A stretch of DNA of 64,000 nucleotides, taken from positions 1,984,001 to 2,048,000 of the forward strand of contig NZ_CP098740.1 of the NCBI RefSeq assembly GCF_026167665.1. Reading direction: 5' to 3'. Positions 35,082 to 47,612 of the stretch are shown here, piece by piece. The notes below the pieces were generated by a model, which saw nothing but the letters and a program-made list of their open reading frames with translations, was not told where the DNA came from and did no database searches. This DNA comes from Streptomyces drozdowiczii (GTDB taxonomy: Bacteria > Actinomycetota > Actinomycetes > Streptomycetales > Streptomycetaceae). The position numbers and the translations under genes are program-made. The first letter of the stretch is position 1. Every line of letters begins with the position of its first letter.

Positions 35082-36956
35082 CTACTTCTTCTGCTCCACC
35101 CGCACCCAGTCGATCTCCGCCTTGACGCCGCCCTGCGCGACCCGGTCGACGCTGGACTGCGGAAGGCCCCAGTACGGGCTGGTGACCTTGTTCCACCCGG
35201 CGGGGTACGCGCCGCCGAGCGCCAGGTTGAGGATCACGTACTGGTTGTGGTCGAAGACCCATTTGCCGCGCGTGGACTCCAGCTTGGAGCGGGAGGTCGT
35301 CTGCACGACGCGGTCGTCCACCGTGAACGTCATGCCCTCGGGCGTCCACTCGACGCCGTAGGTGTGCCACTGGTCGGCCCGGCCGCCGTTCGCGTACGTC
35401 TGCTGCTTGCCGATGTTGCCGTCGGCGGAGTAGCCGGGGCCGTGCAGGGCGGAGCTGGTCCAGTCGCCGTAGCCGATGTTCTCCATGATGTCGGTCTCGC
35501 CCGAGCCGGGCCAGGACACGTCCGGGTTGTCGACGTCGCTGCCGAGCATCCAGAAGGCCGGCCAGAAGCCGTCACCGACCGGCAGCTTCATGCGGGCGCT
35601 GACCTTGCCGTAGGTGAAGTCGAACTTGGTGTTGGTGTCGATGCGGCCCGAGGTGAAGTCGAAGGTCCCGGCGGGCGTCCGGGTGCAGCCCTTGCAGTAC
35701 TTCGACTGGAGGACCAGGGAGCCGTTCTCGGTACGGATGTTGTCCGCCGAGTCGACGTACGCCTGGGACTCCCCGTTGACCGGGTTCATCTCCGTGCCGG
35801 TGCGCACGACCCGCCATTTGCTGCGGTCGAGTCCCGAGCCGGTGAAGTCGTCGAAGAAGGTGGTGGTGTAGGCGCCGCCCGGGTTCTTGGGGAGGGCCGG
35901 GTAGGCGGCGTTCGCGCTGCCGCCGGTGCCCCACACCTGGAACTCGTAGAGGGAGTAACCGAATTGGGCGGTGGCGGGCGCGGGGTTGTAGAACGAGCGC
36001 CGCTCGACACCCAGCATCCGGACGTAGCGGCCGGTCGCCGGGGTGGGCAGCTTGACGGTGTCGTGCCGTCCGACGGCGTCGCCGGGCGACTTGACGTCCG
36101 CGCGGCGGGCGGCGACCTCCGAGGCGGACGGCTGGTAGACGGTGCGCCAGGTGCGGTTGTCGTCGGAGACCTGGATGCGGTAGTCGACGGCGTAGGCCGC
36201 CTCCCAGTACAGGTCCACGGTGTCGATGGTGGAGGTGGCCCCGAGGTCGACGCCCACCCAGCGGTTGGCGTTCCAGTCGCTGGACCAGCGGGACTGGTCG
36301 GCCTTCAGGTCGGCGGGCCATCCCCCGTCGGTGACGAAGGCCGGGGAGTTGCCCGCGTGCTGGTAGAAGTCGCCGTACGCGGGGTGGTTGAGGGCGAGGT
36401 TGGTGCGGGTGGTGGAGGCCGGGGCGGGCTCTCCTCCGTACACCTTGAAGGAGTACAGCGAGTAGCCCCAGGGGGTGGCGCGCTGGATGCCGCGCATCCG
36501 GACGTAGCGGCCGGTGACCTCCTGCGGGTAGGTGTGCGCGGTGACGCTGCCGCCGGTGCCGTCGTCCTCGGTGTAGAAGGTGGTCCAGTCGGTGCCGTTC
36601 CTCGACACCTCCAGGACGTACTTCTTGCCGTAGGCGGCCTCCCAGTCGAGGGTGACGCTGCTGACGCGGATGACGGAGCCGAGGTCGACGCGGATCCAGG
36701 CGTTGTCCGCGAAGTCGCTGGACCAGCGGGTGGTGCCGTTGCCGTCGGCCGCCGCCCCCGGTCCGGAGGCGGCGTTCTCGCTGCCGGAGGCGGTGACGGC
36801 GCCCGGGTTCGCCGTGTACGCGGCGGCGGCCCGGTCGGTGTCCCAGGCCGCGGCCTGCGCCGCCGCCGGCTTGGGGACCGGGGCGGCGAAGGCCATGGGG
36901 GCGGCGAGGGCGATCAGAGCGGCGGTGGTGGCTGCCAGGGTCGTACGAGAGGGCAT
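35082..36956 (-). CDS. Secreted GH16 beta-glucanase with two F5/8 type C (CBM32-like) domains
   Basis: Encodes 624 aa from ATG 36956 with a signal peptide ending near PMAFAA. Two discoidin-type domains follow, residues ~40-175 (TRWSSDFADNAWIRVDLGSV, TGRYVRMRGIQRA) and ~185-340 (SRWSSDWNANRWVGVDLGA, TGRYVRMLGVERR). The C-terminal ~260 residues are GH16: FFDDFTGSGLDRSKWRVV, FWPAFWMLGSDVD, and GETDIMENIG, the ExDxxE catalytic motif. It is most like bacterial endo-beta-1,3- or 1,3-1,4-glucanases. Binding modules at the N-terminus suggest attachment to glucan particles or cell walls. It sits 55 nt downstream of the GH1 gene. Confidence 0.93.
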   Translation of the reverse strand: MPSRTTLAATTAALIALAAPMAFAAPVPKPAAAQAAAWDTDRAAAAYTANPGAVTASGSENAASGPGAAADGNGTTRWSSDFADNAWIRVDLGSVIRVSSVTLDWEAAYGKKYVLEVSRNGTDWTTFYTEDDGTGGSVTAHTYPQEVTGRYVRMRGIQRATPWGYSLYSFKVYGGEPAPASTTRTNLALNHPAYGDFYQHAGNSPAFVTDGGWPADLKADQSRWSSDWNANRWVGVDLGATSTIDTVDLYWEAAYAVDYRIQVSDDNRTWRTVYQPSASEVAARRADVKSPGDAVGRHDTVKLPTPATGRYVRMLGVERRSFYNPAPATAQFGYSLYEFQVWGTGGSANAAYPALPKNPGGAYTTTFFDDFTGSGLDRSKWRVVRTGTEMNPVNGESQAYVDSADNIRTENGSLVLQSKYCKGCTRTPAGTFDFTSGRIDTNTKFDFTYGKVSARMKLPVGDGFWPAFWMLGSDVDNPDVSWPGSGETDIMENIGYGDWTSSALHGPGYSADGNIGKQQTYANGGRADQWHTYGVEWTPEGMTFTVDDRVVQTTSRSKLESTRGKWVFDHNQYVILNLALGGAYPAGWNKVTSPYWGLPQSSVDRVAQGGVKAEIDWVRVEQKK

Positions 36957-37011
36957 GGTGGGGCTCCCGTTCGAATCAGTGAGGGTGACGCGGCCACGCG
37001 CGGCGGTGGGG

Positions 37012-38433
<1,422 letters not shown>

Positions 38434-38478
38434 GGTTCTCCTGTGGTGTGCGTTGCTCGGGGCGGCGGCCGGCGGGGG

Positions 38479-39488
<1,010 letters not shown>

Positions 39489-39492
<4 letters not shown>

Positions 39493-40475
39493 GAGCGGGT
39501 CTCCTTGTGGCGCGGGGTGGTGCTGCCGGGGCGGGCCACCGGGGTGAAGCCGACGCGCATCTTGACCTTCTTGGAGCCGCCGGTCTCGGTGCGCAGGCGC
39601 GGGTTGACGAATTCGTCGATGCCGAAGTTGATCAGGGCGAGGGACATGCCGAGCAGGGCGATGCAGAGCCCGGCCGGGACGAACCACCACCAGGCGCCCT
39701 GGGCCAGTGCCTGGCTGGACTGCGCCCAGAACAGGACGGTCCCCCAGTTCCAGTTCGAGATGTCGGCGACGCCGATGAAGGCGAGGGTGATCTCGGAGAG
39801 GATCGCGAAGATGACCGTGCCGACGAAGCCGGAGGCGATGACGGCGGTGAGGTTCGGCATCACCTCGAAGAGGATGATCCGCCAGGTCGGTTCGCCCGTG
39901 GCGCGGGCCGCCTCCACATAGTCGCGGCGGCGCAGCGACAGGGTCTGGGCGCGCAGGACGCGGGCGCCCCAGGCCCAGGAGGTGAGGGCGATGACGAAGG
40001 CGATGAGCAGGTCGCCGGCGTCCGTGACGAAGCTGGCGATGATGATGATCAGCGGCAGTCCGGGGATCACCAGGAAGACGTTGGACAGCAGCGACAGCGC
40101 CTCGTCGGCCAGTCCGCCGAGGAAGCCGGCGGTGACGCCGATCAGCACGGACAGGGCGGTGGCGAGGATGCCCGCGACGAAGCCGACGACGAGCACGCCC
40201 CGGGTGCCGACCAGGATCTGCGAGAGCACGTCCTGACCGGTCTGCGTGGTGCCGAACCAGTGCGAGCCGGAGGGGGCCTCCAGCAGGTCCTGGCTCATCG
40301 CGCTGGGGTCGTACGGGGCGATCCACGGGCCGATGATCGCGATCAGCACGAAGAAGAGCAGGATGCCCAGGCCGATGGCGGTCTTCCGGCCGCGCAGGAA
40401 CCGGAACTTGCGCTTGCTCGCTGCCGGGGTTTCGACGGCATCGAGTACGGCGACCTCGGTGGCGGTGACGGCCAT
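39489..40475 (-). CDS. Dpp/Opp-type ABC permease (DppC-like)
   Basis: Encodes 328 aa. Opp/DppC topology: a basic N-terminus, first helix AIGLGILLFFVLIAIIGPWI, then an outer segment (HWFGTTQTGQDVLSQIL) and five further helices. The EAA loop lies at YVEAARATGEPTWRIILFEVMPN. Helices such as ALSVLIGVTAGFLGGLADEA and SFVTDAGDLLIAFVIALTSWA are typical of this family. It lies 4 nt downstream of the DppB-like permease and overlaps the DppD-like ATPase gene by ATGA. Confidence 0.95.
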
Positions 40476-40479
40476 GGCC

Positions 40480-41456
40480 CTACGCCTCCCTTCGGGTACG
40501 GGGGTCGAGGAGCATGTAGAGGACGTCGGCGAGGAGGTTCGCCGCCAGGACGGAGAGCGTGATGATGAGGAAGATGCCCTGCATGAGGGGGTAGTCCTTG
40601 GCGCCCACGCCCTGGAAGAGCTGGTAGCCGATGCCCGGGTAGGAGAAGACCATCTCCACCAGGAGCGTGCCGCCGACGATGAAGCCGAGCGAGAGGGCGA
40701 ACCCGGAGATGTTGGGCAGGATCGCGTTGCGTGCCGCGTAACCGAACATCACCCGGCGCTCGGAGAGGCCCTTGGCCTGGGCGACCATGACGTAGTCCTC
40801 GCTGGACACCGTCACCATCATGTTCCGCATGCCGAGGATCCAGCCGGCGACCGCGCTGAGGACGATCGTGAAGCCGGGCAGCACCCCGTGGTAGAGCGCG
40901 CTGGAGATGAACGGCCAGTCGAAGGCGGGCACCAGCGAGTTGTCGTAGCCGCCGTCGGCCGGGAAGAGCGGCCACTTCACGGCGAACAGCGAGATGGCGA
41001 TGAGCCCGAGCCAGAAGTACGGGATGGACGAGATGAAGGTGGTGACGGGCAGCAGGTTGTCCATCCAGGAGCCGCGCCGCCAGCCCGTGAAGACGCCGAT
41101 GCCGGTGCCGAGCAGGAAGCTGATCAGCGTGGTGATGCCGACGAGCGCCAGCGTCCAGGGCAGCGACTGCGCGATGACCTCGCTGACCGGGGTCGGGAAG
41201 AAGGTGAACGACAGGCCGAGGTCGCCGTGGAAGAGGTGCGCCCAGTAGTCGGTGTACTGCTCCCAGAGGGACTGCTTCTTGTCGAGCCCGAAGAGGGCCC
41301 GCAGCGAGTCGATGGCGTCGGTGTCCAGCTGGCCCTGGAAGCGGGCGATGAGCGCCTGGACGGGGTCGCCGGGCATCAGGCGCGGGATGAGGAAGTTGAT
41401 CGTGATGGCGGCCCAGGCCGTGACCAGGTAGAAGGCGAGCCGTTGGAGCAGGAACT

Positions 41457-41460
<4 letters not shown>
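40480..41460 (-). CDS. Dpp/Opp-type ABC permease (DppB-like)
   Basis: Encodes 326 aa from GTG 41460, chosen because it overlaps the upstream ATPase stop as GTGA; a longer N-terminal reading would be a shadow of that gene. DppB pattern: first helix [26 protein letters not shown], a large outer loop ([17 protein letters not shown]), five later helices, and the EAA motif [24 protein letters not shown]. The long first outer loop is characteristic of the B permease. Forms the channel with the DppC-like protein. Confidence 0.95.
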
Positions 41461-42518
<1,058 letters not shown>

Positions 42519-42542
42519 GGCCGGTACCTGATCCCTGCTGTA

Positions 42543-44219
42543 CTACTTGGCGGGCTTGAGATTCAGCACGACTTCCAGCGAGGTGCGCTGGGTGTGCTGC
42601 GGGTCCGCGTACGGGTTGTCCTCGGTGGGCCAGCCCACCCAGTTCTTCGTGGAGTACTCCGCGCCGACGGGCGCCGCCGCGGTCGGGATCATCGGCGCCT
42701 GCTCGACCATGATCTTCTGGAGGGTGTCCATCGCCTGCTTGCGGGCGGTGTCCGTGGTGGCCTGGGCGAAGTCCTTCAGCGCCTCGGTGGCCTCGGTGCT
42801 CTTGAAGCGGCCGAAGTTGCCGGACTGGGACGGCTTGCCGATGGGCTGGAGCAGGGCCCCGTCCATGATGTTCTGGTACATGTCGTACGGGGTCGCGCCG
42901 CTGTTGGTCCAGTGCAGGGTGGCGTCGAAGTTGCCGTTGGCGACGTCCGCGTTCCAGGAGTCGGCGGTCTGCGTCTTGACCTTGGCGTCGATGCCGATCT
43001 TCTTGAAGTTGTCCTTGATGATCGACAGGCCGGTGATGTAGTCGTTCCAGCCGGCCGGGTCGGTGAGGGTGAGCTTCACCGGCTTGCCGTCCGGGTCCTT
43101 GAGGACGCCGCCGCTGAGCGTGAAGCCGGCCTTCTCCAGGACCTGCTTGGCACCGTCGACGTCCGGCTTGGTGCTGGCCTTCTTGTACTCGTCGGAGATG
43201 AAGGACTCACCGGCGGGCAGCGGGATGCCGGTGGGGTTGGTGATCTCCGGGTAGAGCGTCGCCTCGGCCTGGGTGTAGATGGCGTTGCGGTCGACGACCA
43301 TCGCCATGGCCTTGCGGAGCGCCGCGTTGTCGAACGGCTTGCGCGCGGTGTTGATCCACAGGCCGTGGATGCCGAGGCCCGAGGGGAACCACAGCTTGTG
43401 GTTCTTCGGGTCCTTGTCGATGAACAGCTTCTTGAAGTCCGGCATGAAGACGAACGACCACTCCAGCTTGCCGCTGGCCAGCGCGGTGGTCGCCGCGTTG
43501 TTGTCGTTGTAGGTGCTGTAGCGCAGCTCCTTGACCTTGGTCGAGCCCTTCCAGTAGGTGGGCGTCGCGGTCAGGGTGGTGGTCTGCGGCGTGAAGGTCT
43601 TCAGCTTGTACGGGCCCGAGCCGACGGGGTTCCGGTTCGGCCAGGTCTCCGGGTTCTTGACCTTCTCCCAGATGTGCTTCGGCACGATGTACTGCTGGAG
43701 GATCTTGTTCTGGTTGACGTACTGCGAGCTGTTGAAGGTCAGGATGACCTTCTTGTCCTTGACCTCGACACCGCCCCACTGGATGCCGTCGGCGTTGAGC
43801 GCCGGGTGCTTCTTCAGCAGGTTGAAGGTGTAGGCCACGTCGTCGGCGGTCAGCGGCTTGCCGTCGGCCCACTTGGCGCGCTCGTCGATGGTGAGGGTGA
43901 CCTTCTGGAAGTTGAGGTCCCACTTCCAGTCGGTCGCCAGCCACGGGTCGGGCTTGTCGGCGGGCCGGATCTGGCTGACCATCGCCAGCGGCTCGTAGAT
44001 CATCCAGCGGTAGCCGAGGGTGGCGCCGGCCGAGGTGTTGAGGAACGGGTTGCTGTTGTTCGTCTGCGGCCCGTCCGGCTTGCCGATGTTCAGGACGCCC
44101 GAAGCGGCGCTGCCGCCGTTCTTGTTGTGGTTCGAGTTGGCCGAGGAACAGCCTGCGGCGAGTGCGACCACGGCGGTGGCGAGCGCGGCGGCTCTCAGCG
44201 TGTGACGGCGTGCGGACAT
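42543..44219 (-). CDS. Family 5 solute-binding lipoprotein of the beta-glucan locus
   Basis: Encodes 558 aa from ATG 44219, with GGAG just upstream. Lipoprotein signal: ARRHTLRAAALATAVVALAAGC, with Cys as the lipid anchor, followed by a Ser/Asn-rich linker. The mature protein is an SBP_bac_5 (DppA/OppA class) fold: LTIDERAKWADGKPLTADDVAYTFNLL, NRNPVGSGPYKLKTF, RKPFDNAALRKAMAMVVDR, VEQAPMIPTAAAP. Members of this class bind peptides, but several bind beta-glucosides (for example cellobiose or laminaribiose binders of Thermotoga). The surrounding GH1/GH16/GH3 genes and LacI regulator favour the sugar role. The gene follows lacI by 121 bp on the same strand. Confidence 0.92.
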   Translation of the reverse strand: MSARRHTLRAAALATAVVALAAGCSSANSNHNKNGGSAASGVLNIGKPDGPQTNNSNPFLNTSAGATLGYRWMIYEPLAMVSQIRPADKPDPWLATDWKWDLNFQKVTLTIDERAKWADGKPLTADDVAYTFNLLKKHPALNADGIQWGGVEVKDKKVILTFNSSQYVNQNKILQQYIVPKHIWEKVKNPETWPNRNPVGSGPYKLKTFTPQTTTLTATPTYWKGSTKVKELRYSTYNDNNAATTALASGKLEWSFVFMPDFKKLFIDKDPKNHKLWFPSGLGIHGLWINTARKPFDNAALRKAMAMVVDRNAIYTQAEATLYPEITNPTGIPLPAGESFISDEYKKASTKPDVDGAKQVLEKAGFTLSGGVLKDPDGKPVKLTLTDPAGWNDYITGLSIIKDNFKKIGIDAKVKTQTADSWNADVANGNFDATLHWTNSGATPYDMYQNIMDGALLQPIGKPSQSGNFGRFKSTEATEALKDFAQATTDTARKQAMDTLQKIMVEQAPMIPTAAAPVGAEYSTKNWVGWPTEDNPYADPQHTQRTSLEVVLNLKPAK

Positions 44220-44340
44220 AACGACTCCAGGAGGGACTGGCGGGTCTTGGGATCCGGAAACGGGCAGCGCTGGGCGCGCCTTGGTACGGCTGTGCGGGTG
44301 GTGCGGGTGCGGTGTGTGGGCCTGGGGGTGCCCTTGTCCG

Positions 44341-45315
44341 CTAGGGCGCCGAGTGGCGCACGACCAATTCGGTGGGGAGCACGACCGGGGTGTCCGGTGC
44401 GAGCGTGCCGCCCAGGTGGGAGAGGAGCATCCGAGCGGCCATCTCACCCATCTGCCGGGTGGGCTGGCGCACGGTGGTCAGGGGCGGTTCGGTGTGCTCG
44501 GACATCGGGATGTCGTCGAAGCCGACGACCGCGATGTCCCCGGGCACGGTCTTCCCCGCGGCGCGCAACGCCCGCAGCACACCTGCCGCGGTGATGTCGT
44601 TGTGGGCGAAGACCGAGTCGAACTCCGTGCCCGACGCGAGGAGTTCCTCCACGGCGAGCCGGCCGGAGCGTTCGGTGAAGTCCCCGAGGACGACGTGCTC
44701 CGTAGGGAGGACCGAGACGAACCCGGCCAGCCGGTCGCGTACGCAGCCGAAGTGCTCGGGTCCGGTGATCACGACGGGCCTGGTGCGGCCGGCGTCCCGC
44801 AGATGACGGGCGGCCGACGCGCCTCCTTCGTGGTTGGTGGTCACGACGGAGGGGAATTCGGGGTGGTGGCCGCGATCGTCGATGAGCACGATCGGCAGGC
44901 CGCCGCGGTGCAGTTCCGTGAGGTGGTCCAGGGTGTTCTCGGGTTCCACCACCACCAGCCCGTCGAAGGCCCGCGCCGACACCTGGCTGGTGAAGCGCTC
45001 GACGGACTCGGCCCCGCGGTTGCAGGTGAACAGCAGCAGCCCGTAGTCGGCGGCCTCGACGGTGTCGACCACGCCCTGGAGCAGTTCGCCCATCCAGGGC
45101 CAGGTCAGCGAGGGCACCAGCATGCCGACCGTACGGCTGCTGCCGCGGGCCAGACCGACGGCGCCCGAGCTGGGCACGTAACCGAGCTGCGCGATCACTT
45201 CGCGAACGCGCGCGGCCGTCGAACCGTCCACCTCTCCCTTGGTGTTGATGACCCGGGACACGGTCGTCTTGCTGACGCCGGCCTCGCGGGCGACATCAGC
45301 GATGGTGACGCGCAT
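44341..45315 (-). CDS. LacI-family transcriptional regulator of the beta-glucan locus
   Basis: Encodes 324 aa from ATG 45315. N-terminal LacI HTH (VTIADVAREAGVSKTTVSRVIN) with hinge helix residues AVGLARGSS, then a periplasmic-binding-like effector domain (TVGMLVPSLTWPWMGELLQGVVDTVEAADYGLLLF, FDGLVVVEPENTLDHL, VFAHNDITAAGVLRALRAAGKTVPGDIAVVGFDDI). It should repress the transporter and glycoside hydrolase genes and be released by an imported sugar. Its own promoter carries three 12-bp operator-like repeats, so autoregulation is likely. It is the first gene of a same-strand array running to GH3. Confidence 0.93.
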   Translation of the reverse strand: MRVTIADVAREAGVSKTTVSRVINTKGEVDGSTAARVREVIAQLGYVPSSGAVGLARGSSRTVGMLVPSLTWPWMGELLQGVVDTVEAADYGLLLFTCNRGAESVERFTSQVSARAFDGLVVVEPENTLDHLTELHRGGLPIVLIDDRGHHPEFPSVVTTNHEGGASAARHLRDAGRTRPVVITGPEHFGCVRDRLAGFVSVLPTEHVVLGDFTERSGRLAVEELLASGTEFDSVFAHNDITAAGVLRALRAAGKTVPGDIAVVGFDDIPMSEHTEPPLTTVRQPTRQMGEMAARMLLSHLGGTLAPDTPVVLPTELVVRHSAP

Positions 45316-45371
45316 CGGGGCCTCCAGGACACAACGGGACAGATGAGAACGGCCGCAACGGCCGACGATGG

Positions 45372-45407
45372 AACCGGTACCGCAACCGGTTCCGGAACCG
45401 GTACCGG
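45372..45407 (-). promoter_or_regulatory. Three tandem 12-bp operator-like repeats
   Basis: Repeats AACCGGTACCGC, AACCGGTTCCGG and AACCGGTACCGG (45372-45383, 45384-45395, 45396-45407) each centre on ACCGGT. The second and third together form a perfect 18-bp palindrome, ACCGGTTCCGGAACCGGT (45385-45402). They lie just downstream of the predicted lacI transcription start, a repressing position. Confidence 0.65.
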
Positions 45408-45420
45408 CGTTGGTGGCGTG

Positions 45421-45449
45421 AGTTAACCCCGCAGAAACAACGCCGTCAA
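45421..45449 (-). promoter_or_regulatory. Predicted vegetative promoter of lacI
   Basis: Reading the minus strand, TTGACG (45449-45444), 17 bp, TTAACT (45426-45421) fits the HrdB consensus well. The expected start near 45414 lies directly before the operator-like repeats. Confidence 0.6.
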
Positions 45450-45591
45450 TACTTCACGTCGAGATTGGTCCGTACCCATCTGATAACGAGAAGAACACGG
45501 TCCTTACGTTCAACTCCTGAACGCAGAGACCTCTTGACGCGGGCACGCGAATCCCGTTCACTCAGTCCCCGTACGGGGCCGTACACGCGAA

Positions 45592-45634
45592 CGCCCCCGT
45601 CCGCCCTGCCGGTTGAGGCGGGCGGACGGGGGCG
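45592..45634 (-). terminator. Terminator after cimA
   Basis: Perfect 15-bp arms (45592-45606 and 45620-45634) with a 13-nt loop lie 30 nt past the cimA stop. The same ~350-bp gap holds the lacI promoter; no gene is seen in it. Confidence 0.8.
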
Positions 45635-45663
45635 GGCGTGTGCGGGAGACGGCCCCGTGCGGG

Positions 45664-47271
45664 TCAGTCGGTCGGTTCGAGGCCGGCGCGCAGCAGACCG
45701 TAGGTGTACGCGTCCTCCAGCGCCTGCCAGGACGCGGAGATGATGTTCTCGGCGACGCCCACGGTCGACCACTCGGCGGTCCCGTCACCGGTGGTGATCA
45801 GGACGCGGGTGGTCGAGTCGGTGCCGGTACGGCCCTCCAGGATGCGGACCTTGTAGTCCGTCAGCTCCAGCTTGGCCAGCTGCGGGTAGATCCGCTCCAG
45901 GGCCACGCGCAGCGCCCGGTCCAGGGCGTTGACCGGTCCGTTGCCCTCGGCCGTGGCGACGATCCGCTCGCCCTTGGCCCACAGCTTCACGGTCGCCTCG
46001 TTGGCGTGGGTGCCGTCGGGGCGGTCCTCCACGATGGCCCGCCAGGACTCGATACGGAAGTAGCGCCGGACCCGGCCCTCCGCCTCGGCACGCAGCAGCA
46101 GCTCGAAGGAGGCGTCGGCGGCCTCGTACGTGTAGCCCTTGAGCTCGCGCTCCTTGACCCGGGCGACGACCCGGGCGACCAGCTCCCGGTCGCCGCCGAG
46201 GTCGATGCCCAGCTCGTCGCTCTTCAGCTCGATGGAGGCCCGCCCGGCCATGTCGGAGACCAGCATCCGCATGGTGTTGCCGACGAGGGCGGGGTCGATG
46301 TGCTGGTAGAGGTCCGGGTCCACCTTGATCGCGGAGGCGTGCAGCCCGGCCTTGTGCGCGAAGGCGGAGACGCCGACGTACGGCTGGTGCGTGGAGGGGG
46401 TCAGGTTGACCACCTCGGCGATGGCGTGCGAGACGCGGGTCATGTCGGCGAGGGCGCCGTCCGGGAGGACCCGCTTGCCGTACTTGAGCTCCAGCGCGGC
46501 GACGACCGGGAAGAGGTTGGCGTTGCCCACGCGCTCGCCGTAGCCGTTGGCGGTGCACTGGACGTGGGTGGCGCCCGCGTCGACGGCGGCGAGGGTGTTG
46601 GCGACGGCGCAGCCCGTGTCGTCCTGGGCGTGGATGCCGAGCCGGGCGCCGGTGTCGGCGAGGACCGTGGAGACGACGGCCTGGATCTGGGCCGGGAGCA
46701 TCCCGCCGTTGGTGTCGCAGAGGATGACCACGTCGGCGCCGGCCTCGGCGGCGGCCTTCACGACGGCTTTGGCGTACTCGGGGTTGGCGCGGTATCCGTC
46801 GAAGAAGTGCTCGCAGTCCACGAAGACCCGGCGGCCCTGCTCCCGGAGGTGGGCGACGGTGTCGCGGACCATCTCCAGGTTCTCCTCCAGCGTGGTGCGC
46901 AGCGCGAGCTCCACATGGCGGTCGTGGGACTTGGCGACCAGCGTGATCACCGGGGCGCCGGACTCCAGCAGCGCCTTTACCTGGGGGTCCTCGGCGGCGG
47001 TTCCGCCCGCCCGGCGGGTCGCGCCGAAGGCGACCAGCTCGGCGTTCTTGAACTCGATCTCCTGGCGGGCGCGGGCGAAGAACTCGGTGTCGCGGGGGTT
47101 GGCGCCGGGCCAGCCGCCCTCGATGAAGCCGACGCCGAACTCGTCCAGGTGCCGGGCGATGGTCAGTTTGTCGGCGACCGTCAGGTTGATGCCTTCACGC
47201 TGTGAACCGTCGCGCAGCGTGGTGTCGAAGACATGGAAGCTGTCGTCGGTGGGCTTGGCCTTGGTGGTCAT
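45664..47271 (-). CDS. cimA: Citramalate synthase (CimA-type, alpha-isopropylmalate synthase family)
   Basis: Encodes 535 aa from ATG 47271, the length of CimA. It joins pyruvate and acetyl-CoA to (R)-citramalate, a threonine-independent entry to isoleucine. Catalytic barrel: HVFDTTLRDGSQREGINLTV, GFIEGGWPGANPRD, ADVVILCDTNGGMLP, and IHAQDDTGCAVANTLAAVDAGATHVQCTANGYGERVGN with the metal-binding His region. The C-terminal LeuA-type regulatory domain spans about 390-525. The label leuA2 has been used for this family in older annotations. An attenuator-like leader lies upstream, and ilvE is the preceding gene on the strand. Confidence 0.93.
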   Translation of the reverse strand: MTTKAKPTDDSFHVFDTTLRDGSQREGINLTVADKLTIARHLDEFGVGFIEGGWPGANPRDTEFFARARQEIEFKNAELVAFGATRRAGGTAAEDPQVKALLESGAPVITLVAKSHDRHVELALRTTLEENLEMVRDTVAHLREQGRRVFVDCEHFFDGYRANPEYAKAVVKAAAEAGADVVILCDTNGGMLPAQIQAVVSTVLADTGARLGIHAQDDTGCAVANTLAAVDAGATHVQCTANGYGERVGNANLFPVVAALELKYGKRVLPDGALADMTRVSHAIAEVVNLTPSTHQPYVGVSAFAHKAGLHASAIKVDPDLYQHIDPALVGNTMRMLVSDMAGRASIELKSDELGIDLGGDRELVARVVARVKERELKGYTYEAADASFELLLRAEAEGRVRRYFRIESWRAIVEDRPDGTHANEATVKLWAKGERIVATAEGNGPVNALDRALRVALERIYPQLAKLELTDYKVRILEGRTGTDSTTRVLITTGDGTAEWSTVGVAENIISASWQALEDAYTYGLLRAGLEPTD

Positions 47272-47376
47272 TGCTGGTCTGACTCCTGTCGGATGAGTGG
47301 ATCCGGACGGTCTGGCTCCACTTGCCCCCATCATCCCGTGCGCCGCGTTCCCCGGCCGAGGTGGAGGCCGGAAAAC

Positions 47377-47402
47377 AAAAAACCCCTCGCGGGTGCGAGA
47401 GG
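47377..47402 (-). terminator. Attenuator-type terminator before cimA
   Basis: On the minus strand, 8-bp arms with one mismatch around ACCC, followed by TTTTTTG (T6 at 47382-47377), make a classic intrinsic terminator. It stands 106 bp before the cimA start and downstream of a short Ile-bearing reading frame, which suits attenuation; it could also simply end ilvE. Confidence 0.7.
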
Positions 47403-47419
47403 TCTGCGCGCGGGTCTGG

Positions 47420-47436
47420 GGCACGGTGGCCGTGCC
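47420..47436 (-). promoter_or_regulatory. Leader hairpin (possible pause/antiterminator stem) before cimA
   Basis: On the minus strand GGCACGG-CCA-CCGTGCC forms a perfect 7-bp stem with a 3-nt loop, between the candidate leader peptide and the terminator. A 4-bp GTAC stem flanks it at 47437-47450. Confidence 0.4.
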
Positions 47437-47457
47437 GTACGTGGTGGTACGGGACGG

Positions 47458-47508
47458 TCACTGCGGACCGGCGCGCCTGCTGCCAATAATCATGACGAAC
47501 GAGGACAC
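47458..47508 (-). CDS. Candidate leader peptide of the cimA attenuator
   Basis: A frame from GTG 47508 codes for VSSFVMIIGSRRAGPQ and stops 55 nt before the terminator stem; ATG 47493 gives the 11-residue MIIGSRRAGPQ. Adjacent Ile codons (with Val upstream) are what a ribosome-mediated isoleucine sensor would need, and cimA makes an isoleucine precursor. No strong ribosome-binding site is visible, so the call is tentative. Confidence 0.4.
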   Translation of the reverse strand: MSSFVMIIGSRRAGPQ

Positions 47509-47612
47509 GGAAGCAGTCTGGCACAGGACCGCCGCCGTGAACCGCCCGTCTCAGGATGCGGGCGCACGGGGGGCGCCCGGCGAGATGCCGGGCGCCCCCT
47601 CGTACAGCGTGC

